A stretch of 64,000 bases of DNA, taken from contig CM055907.1 of assembly GCA_029582155.1 (NCBI GenBank), positions 7,914,501-7,978,500 of the forward strand, in the 5' to 3' direction. The position numbers and the translations under genes are program-made. Source of the DNA: Panopea generosa (lineage: Eukaryota; Mollusca; Bivalvia; Adapedonta; Hiatellidae). Under the pieces are notes generated by a model. It searched no databases and was not told the DNA's origin. It saw nothing but the letters and a program-made list of their open reading frames with translations. Each line of letters starts with the position of its first letter. Position 1 is the stretch's first letter. Shown one piece after another: positions 59,790 to 64,000 of the stretch.

Positions 59790-61735
59790 ATATTTTATTA
59801 AGCCACTTTCATCGTAGCATCGTAAATAACTCTGACACTGAGCCACTGACTGTCTGTGCGTTGGAATTCAATAGAGTTCCTATAGCTGCCATTAACATAC
59901 ACGACTATACAACTACTCGACGAATGTATAGCAGTTCGTGTGCTCTTTGAAGATCCGTATTGATATGGAATGCCTATAAATCCGAGACAACCGGATGTAC
60001 CTGTCAGTCATTTTCTACTTTCGCAGTATCAAATGAGTTTTAACTTTGTCTTTAATGTTTTACACAACGGTTTGGTCTATCAATCAATGTTCTGGGACTA
60101 TCTATCACGACCACAGTGCCGCTCCCAAAGACTGGTAAACGAAAAATGGGACAAAGTGTTATTTTGAAGAATAGAAAATCCATTCTTATTTCCGATGGCC
60201 AGTCTATTTACAGGAGTAATCGCGGAAAACCGGAAGCAATTTAAAATTGTCTGGGTTTTTTTTGCGTTAAATGTGCTCTTTGGTAGGCATGTTAAGAAAT
60301 GCAATACTACGGAATCGTGTGAATAGTCGGTTTTACTCTTTATAGTTTAAACCCCATACTTTTTAAATATTTGTAAGAGGAGACTATCAAAAAGCAGAAC
60401 TACGCTAGGCTATCTGCTGATGGTTGACTAACACATATATATGTGTATGGAGTGCATCTCCCTCGAATTTCAAGTTGTTGACAGTTTGAGTTGAGCTTTT
60501 TTCAAACTACAAATAACAAAAAATATTTGGAAATTATATTTGTGCCAATAAAATGTATCCACAGTAATCTAGTAGCATGTAACATTTTAACAAAAACAAT
60601 GCATTGATGACAGTGAAATTTTGAAAAAGGGTTCTCTGATTTCAATCATGTACTGAATTATATAAAATCTGCCCGGAGACATCTTGAAGCTTTAATATGG
60701 CAGTTGATGCTTTAAAATTAGATCAACATAATATCAAATACAGTTCATTACTTGTAATCGAATACTGCATGTCAGTTTAATAAGAAAAGGAACAAAAAGA
60801 ACTTAAACAAGAATAAGAATAAGATGAAGAACAAAGGAAAACGTATTAAAAAAGAAAGAAAGAAATTATTGGCGTAGTAAAGAGACACTAGTAATATCTT
60901 GATTATGTCATTAGACTCCGCTTGTAATTAGCTGCCGCCTGAAATCTGAGTTTACAGAACCGACGAAGCAAACAGCATATTATTTGGCGTCTTAAATGTA
61001 CCATGAGTTTTAATTATCTCTGCGAGATAGAATAACTAATTGGTATTCATACAAGCGTTGCCAATGATGATAATGGCATTTTCGACTTTACATACTGCAA
61101 AAATGTAGATAAATTGTATTTAGTAAAATCATTCCATTATTCTCGTTCTACAATATATGTCATACTAACATGAACGACAGGGTATATAGACCTATTACAT
61201 AATGATACTGGACACGCCTAAGTTTAAACATGTCGTTTCAAATAGCACCAAATCTATCACTACCACACGACATGCATGTTGTCATCGATGTATATTTTCT
61301 TCGTTATATTGTTATTTAACTATTTTCTTTCATTACTTTATCGCCTCCATCAAAGTCCTGTATCATTCTGGTGGGGCTACTATTAATCACACTGCCTTGT
61401 TTGCTGATGGACGACGGGGGAAGGGAGAAGCTTGAGACATCCATTGACCTAGATTACGTCCCCAAGTAGCGTCATTTGCTATTTGTTATAGTATCTAGTC
61501 TTTTTTTGTCTGTTCTGTTAATGATAAGTCTGTAGTACCGGCCCAGCTCTCCCGATTGGGTCCGATTACTAGCACTGTTGGAAAAGCCACGTTTAGCACG
61601 TTGATTGGTCAGCGGCTTCAACTGAAAGTTTGATGACACATTTTAGTAAGCGTTCAATTGCTATGAATTGCTAATCAGGCATTTATTTCCCTGCTTTTTC
61701 ATTTGGAGTTTATAGACCTGAATCGGAAGATATCA
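59790..61735. other. Intergenic, nothing recognised
   Basis: AT-rich. Several frames of 65-77 codons at 59,970-60,304 and 61,202-61,435 lack motifs. 60,780-60,870 is A-rich with an AAGAA pattern. Confidence 0.4.
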
Positions 61736-61737
61736 GG

Positions 61738-61885
61738 TTCTGTGATAGATTATTTAATGATATAAATGTGTGTGTTCTGTGATTGACTATTTAATGATAT
61801 AAATGTGTGTGTTCTGTGATTGACTATTTAATGATATAAATGTGTGTGTTCTGTGATAGACTATTTAATGATATAAATGTGTGTG
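61738..61885. repeat. 37-bp tandem repeat, 4 units
   Basis: Units at 61,738, 61,775, 61,812 and 61,849: TTCTGTGATTGACTATTTAA followed by TGATATAAATGTGTGTG. Units 2 and 3 are identical; units 1 and 4 differ at one to two bases. Confidence 0.95.
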
Positions 61886-62039
61886 TTCAACAATGTTCTA
61901 CGTACAACACCATCAGTCAATATTAACATGCCGTCTTAGATCAAAGTTTATCTTATGAATATCTGACTCTTTCCCTTCTTAAAAATGTTAATTAAAGATT
62001 ATTTCATAAAAATGTGATTATCTAACTCAGCAGAATAAA

Positions 62040-62835
62040 AGGAACCGTGGCCTTTCCCCAATGTCATTCCGACTACGCTTGACCTTTCTGGAATTCTGGG
62101 TTAACTTTATAAATAATAAACTTCAGATCACACAGAATAAGGTGGTCAGATTTATTATAAACTTGGAACAAAGGTTACATATTGACCCTGAGCATTTTAT
62201 AAACCAGAAATGGTTACCAGTGAACAAGAGACCTCAACAAAATATGTTTTTAAAATCGCAAATGGTATTGCTCCGGATTGCATGGGCGAGAGCTTTCTAA
62301 TATTATAAGCTTCAACTGTACATTCTCATCATACTTGATTCCATGACAATGGTTCCAAATGATATGTGTTAAAAACTTTTGTCTATGCTTGCTTTACCCT
62401 ATGGAATATGTAACTTCAACACACAAGAACAATAAATAAACGTGTTTTTCAAAGTTGCTGTCAAAAGCCACTTGCTTGGCTCTTGATATTCATATATATG
62501 TATGTGATTTTTTTTTTAAATTTTGAATCAGATTTGTATAGGTCTCATGTGATGTTAATTTAATATCTTTGTAATATATAATCTCAGATATGCCTCTTCA
62601 TGTCAAACCATCAGTAGCAAGGACCAAAATAATCGATTATGTGATTCTCTTTTTGTGAAATTGATATAAATGGTATGATATATTACTCATTAATGTACAT
62701 TTAGTTTTGTGTAGCATGTGGGGTTGTTTTCTTCCAAGTATATATATCTGTGATACCTCGTATCTATCCATTTATATTATACGTGACATGCACATCACAT
62801 GTTCTGTTAATAAAATCTACTTTACTTCAATAGAT
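62040..62835 (+). mobile_element. 3' end of a second LINE
   Basis: 5'-truncated. 62,061-62,300 encodes the C-terminal RT-distal region (KLQITQNKVVRFIINLEQRL, LPVNKRPQQN), different from the LINE at 56.7 kb. Decayed frames continue to about 62,460 with a WNNLPQ-type region, ending at KVAVKSHLL. A 3' UTR then follows to GTTAATAAAATCTACTTTAC at about 62,830. It carries several frame changes. The NKLQ--QNK--RFI signature is common in CR1/Nimb-like mollusc LINEs, so the clade is tentative. Confidence 0.65.
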
Positions 62836-62839
62836 AATT

Positions 62840-63085
62840 GCATTGATATAAATTAATGGATGAAACATGAACACTTATGGATGTGTACAAAACTCCACTA
62901 GGAGCTGGCTGGGCTTTACTACGATCTTAACAGACCAAATATATGTATACCAGTATGAATGTTTGTAGTTTCCCTTATAAAAAAAATAGTTTTCCCCATT
63001 ATTTGTACGGCTAGTGTTCCAGTCATTAAGTTACGCTTTTGTTTGGCAAGTAATGTATTGTATTTCTTCAATATGTTGTTTGGAA
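62840..63085. other. Spacer, nothing recognised
   Basis: AT-rich sequence between the LINE 3' end and the SINE. Confidence 0.4.
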
Positions 63086-63087
63086 GA

Positions 63088-63381
63088 ATTAATTGATTGA
63101 ATATTTAGCGTCATTTTTATGCCAGAGAGGGCTAACAGACGATTAGTTAACCTAACCACTGTTTCCTGGTTTCCTTAAAGGTTAACCAGTACTAAGCACA
63201 CCTCAGTCTCCGCAAATAGCTTATAACTTTCTCACTTGAATCATCGATGAGAGACGAATGATTCTGAGACTAAAATGCGTATATCAATCATCACGGAGAC
63301 TGTTGCCTGGCTGGGATTCGAACTCATGACCCCTGGGTTGATTGTCAGACGCACTACCGTCTGAGTTGATCGGGCCCGGCT
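63088..63381 (-). mobile_element. tRNA-derived SINE, near full length, same family as 2035-2319
   Basis: On the minus strand: tRNA-like head with A box near 63,360 and B box near 63,320 (GGTCATGAGTTCGAATCCCA, a better B box than the 2035 copy), the CAGTCTCCGTGATGATTGAT body, a CTGGTTAACCTTTAAGGAAA element, AACAGTGGTTAGGTTAACTA, and an AATATTCAATCAATTAAT tail at 63,088-63,105. It has the strongest pol III promoter match of the four copies. Confidence 0.9.
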
Positions 63382-63755
63382 GTTTGACAGAAATATATTC
63401 TGTTATCGATAGATACTATATAACACGTTAAAGAAATAATTATACACAATTAACTCACGAGTGCTAAAACATAATAAATACGTACTATACTTAAATTCCA
63501 CTTATGGAACTCTTAGACGAAATAAAGATAGAGTATCATCGAGCGTTCTTCCAATTAGCCGACCGTTATCCGTATATAGACCCTTAATTTACATCACCAG
63601 GAAAGAAACACTCCATAAAAGTGTCTCTTTAGTACATCATTAGGCCATATTATATCTGTAATATAACGGCAAAGTGATAAATACAGTTATGTATACTGTA
63701 TATGACATTTTCCAGTCGAGCCATAAGTAAGAAAAATTACATTGGACACGCGCCA
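63382..63755. other. Intergenic, nothing recognised
   Basis: A 60-codon frame at 63,461-63,643 has no motif. Confidence 0.35.
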
Positions 63756-63759
63756 GGAT

Positions 63760-64000
63760 ATTTATTGCACTTGGACATTCGCAGTATTTTTCGCACAGCT
63801 AGTTACTGAACAGCGACCCACTCAGTATGTCCACACAGTAGGTAATTTCACTTTGACCCGCCTAGAATATTCGCAGTTAGTAATTGAACTGCGACCATCG
63901 CAGTATATCCGCACAGTCAATTATTGAAATGCGGCCATCCAAGTATATACGTAGCTAGTTATTGCACTTTGACTCTCACAGTTTATCCGTACAGTTAATT
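63760..64000. repeat. Minisatellite of about 40 bp running off the window
   Basis: Units end in CACAG/CGCAG/CGTAG at 63,798, 63,838, 63,876, 63,916, 63,954 and 63,994, with lengths 40, 38, 40, 38 and 40. Consensus is close to CTAGTTATTGCACTTTGACC, ATCGCAGTATATCCGCACAG. Identity between units is about 65-75 percent. The array continues beyond 64,000. Confidence 0.8.

Overview
The window reads as AT-rich, gene-poor intergenic DNA from an animal, most likely a bivalve mollusc. That is an inference from four things: tRNA-derived SINEs of the type common in bivalves, a TRIM/NHL-type fragment, APE-type non-LTR retrotransposons, and a long-TIR DNA transposon whose proteins belong to a family I know from cnidarians, molluscs and fish. 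Most long open frames are repeats or transposon pieces. Only one short stretch looks like the start of a working host gene.

Layout. 1-439 is the end of a TRIM/NHL-like coding fragment. From 1.1 to 17.1 kb, several diverged copies of one largely non-coding block lie in series (A 1.14-5.95, B 6.29-8.29, E 11.81-14.13, C 14.97-17.10 kb). Single elements have been added to individual copies: a SINE with a 9-bp target duplication in A, a 58-bp tandem array in A, and a degenerate GACGTAGT-rich tract in E. A different repeat (F) occurs at 9.4, 18.4 (inverted) and 40.2 kb. 19.10-20.58 kb is a 20-unit, 74-bp minisatellite.

21,364-27,359 is a 6.0-kb DNA transposon with about 390-bp terminal inverted repeats. 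It encodes, on the minus strand, a large protein now split into five open pieces: N-terminal Cys/His zinc-binding motifs, a long middle region, an XPG/FEN1-like nuclease-like domain and an acidic C-terminus. It best fits an Academ-like (AcademX) element, but the superfamily call is tentative.

30.64-38.05 kb is a diverged, roughly 7.4-kb palindrome whose arms are copies of the same A-type block (D and D'). 42-44 kb holds a SINE, another SINE-like fragment and a 178-bp MITE with TA target sites. 45.3-46.6 kb is a cluster of microsatellites. 47.19-47.64 kb is the best host-gene candidate: a CCAAT/CRE/GC-box promoter, a non-coding first exon, a 175-bp intron, then a 36-codon exon encoding a signal peptide and ending at a good splice donor. 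Its downstream exons were not found.

49.9-54.6 kb contains a weaker dispersed repeat, microsatellites and a truncated SINE. 56.7-59.8 kb is a broken LINE (APE endonuclease, reverse transcriptase, C-terminal domain, 3' UTR). 62.0-62.8 kb is the 3' end of a second LINE. The window closes with a SINE copy and a minisatellite of about 40 bp that runs off the end. The recognisable genes do not form a pathway; what links the window is repeated duplication and transposition. All block coordinates were judged by eye and are approximate unless a junction is stated.
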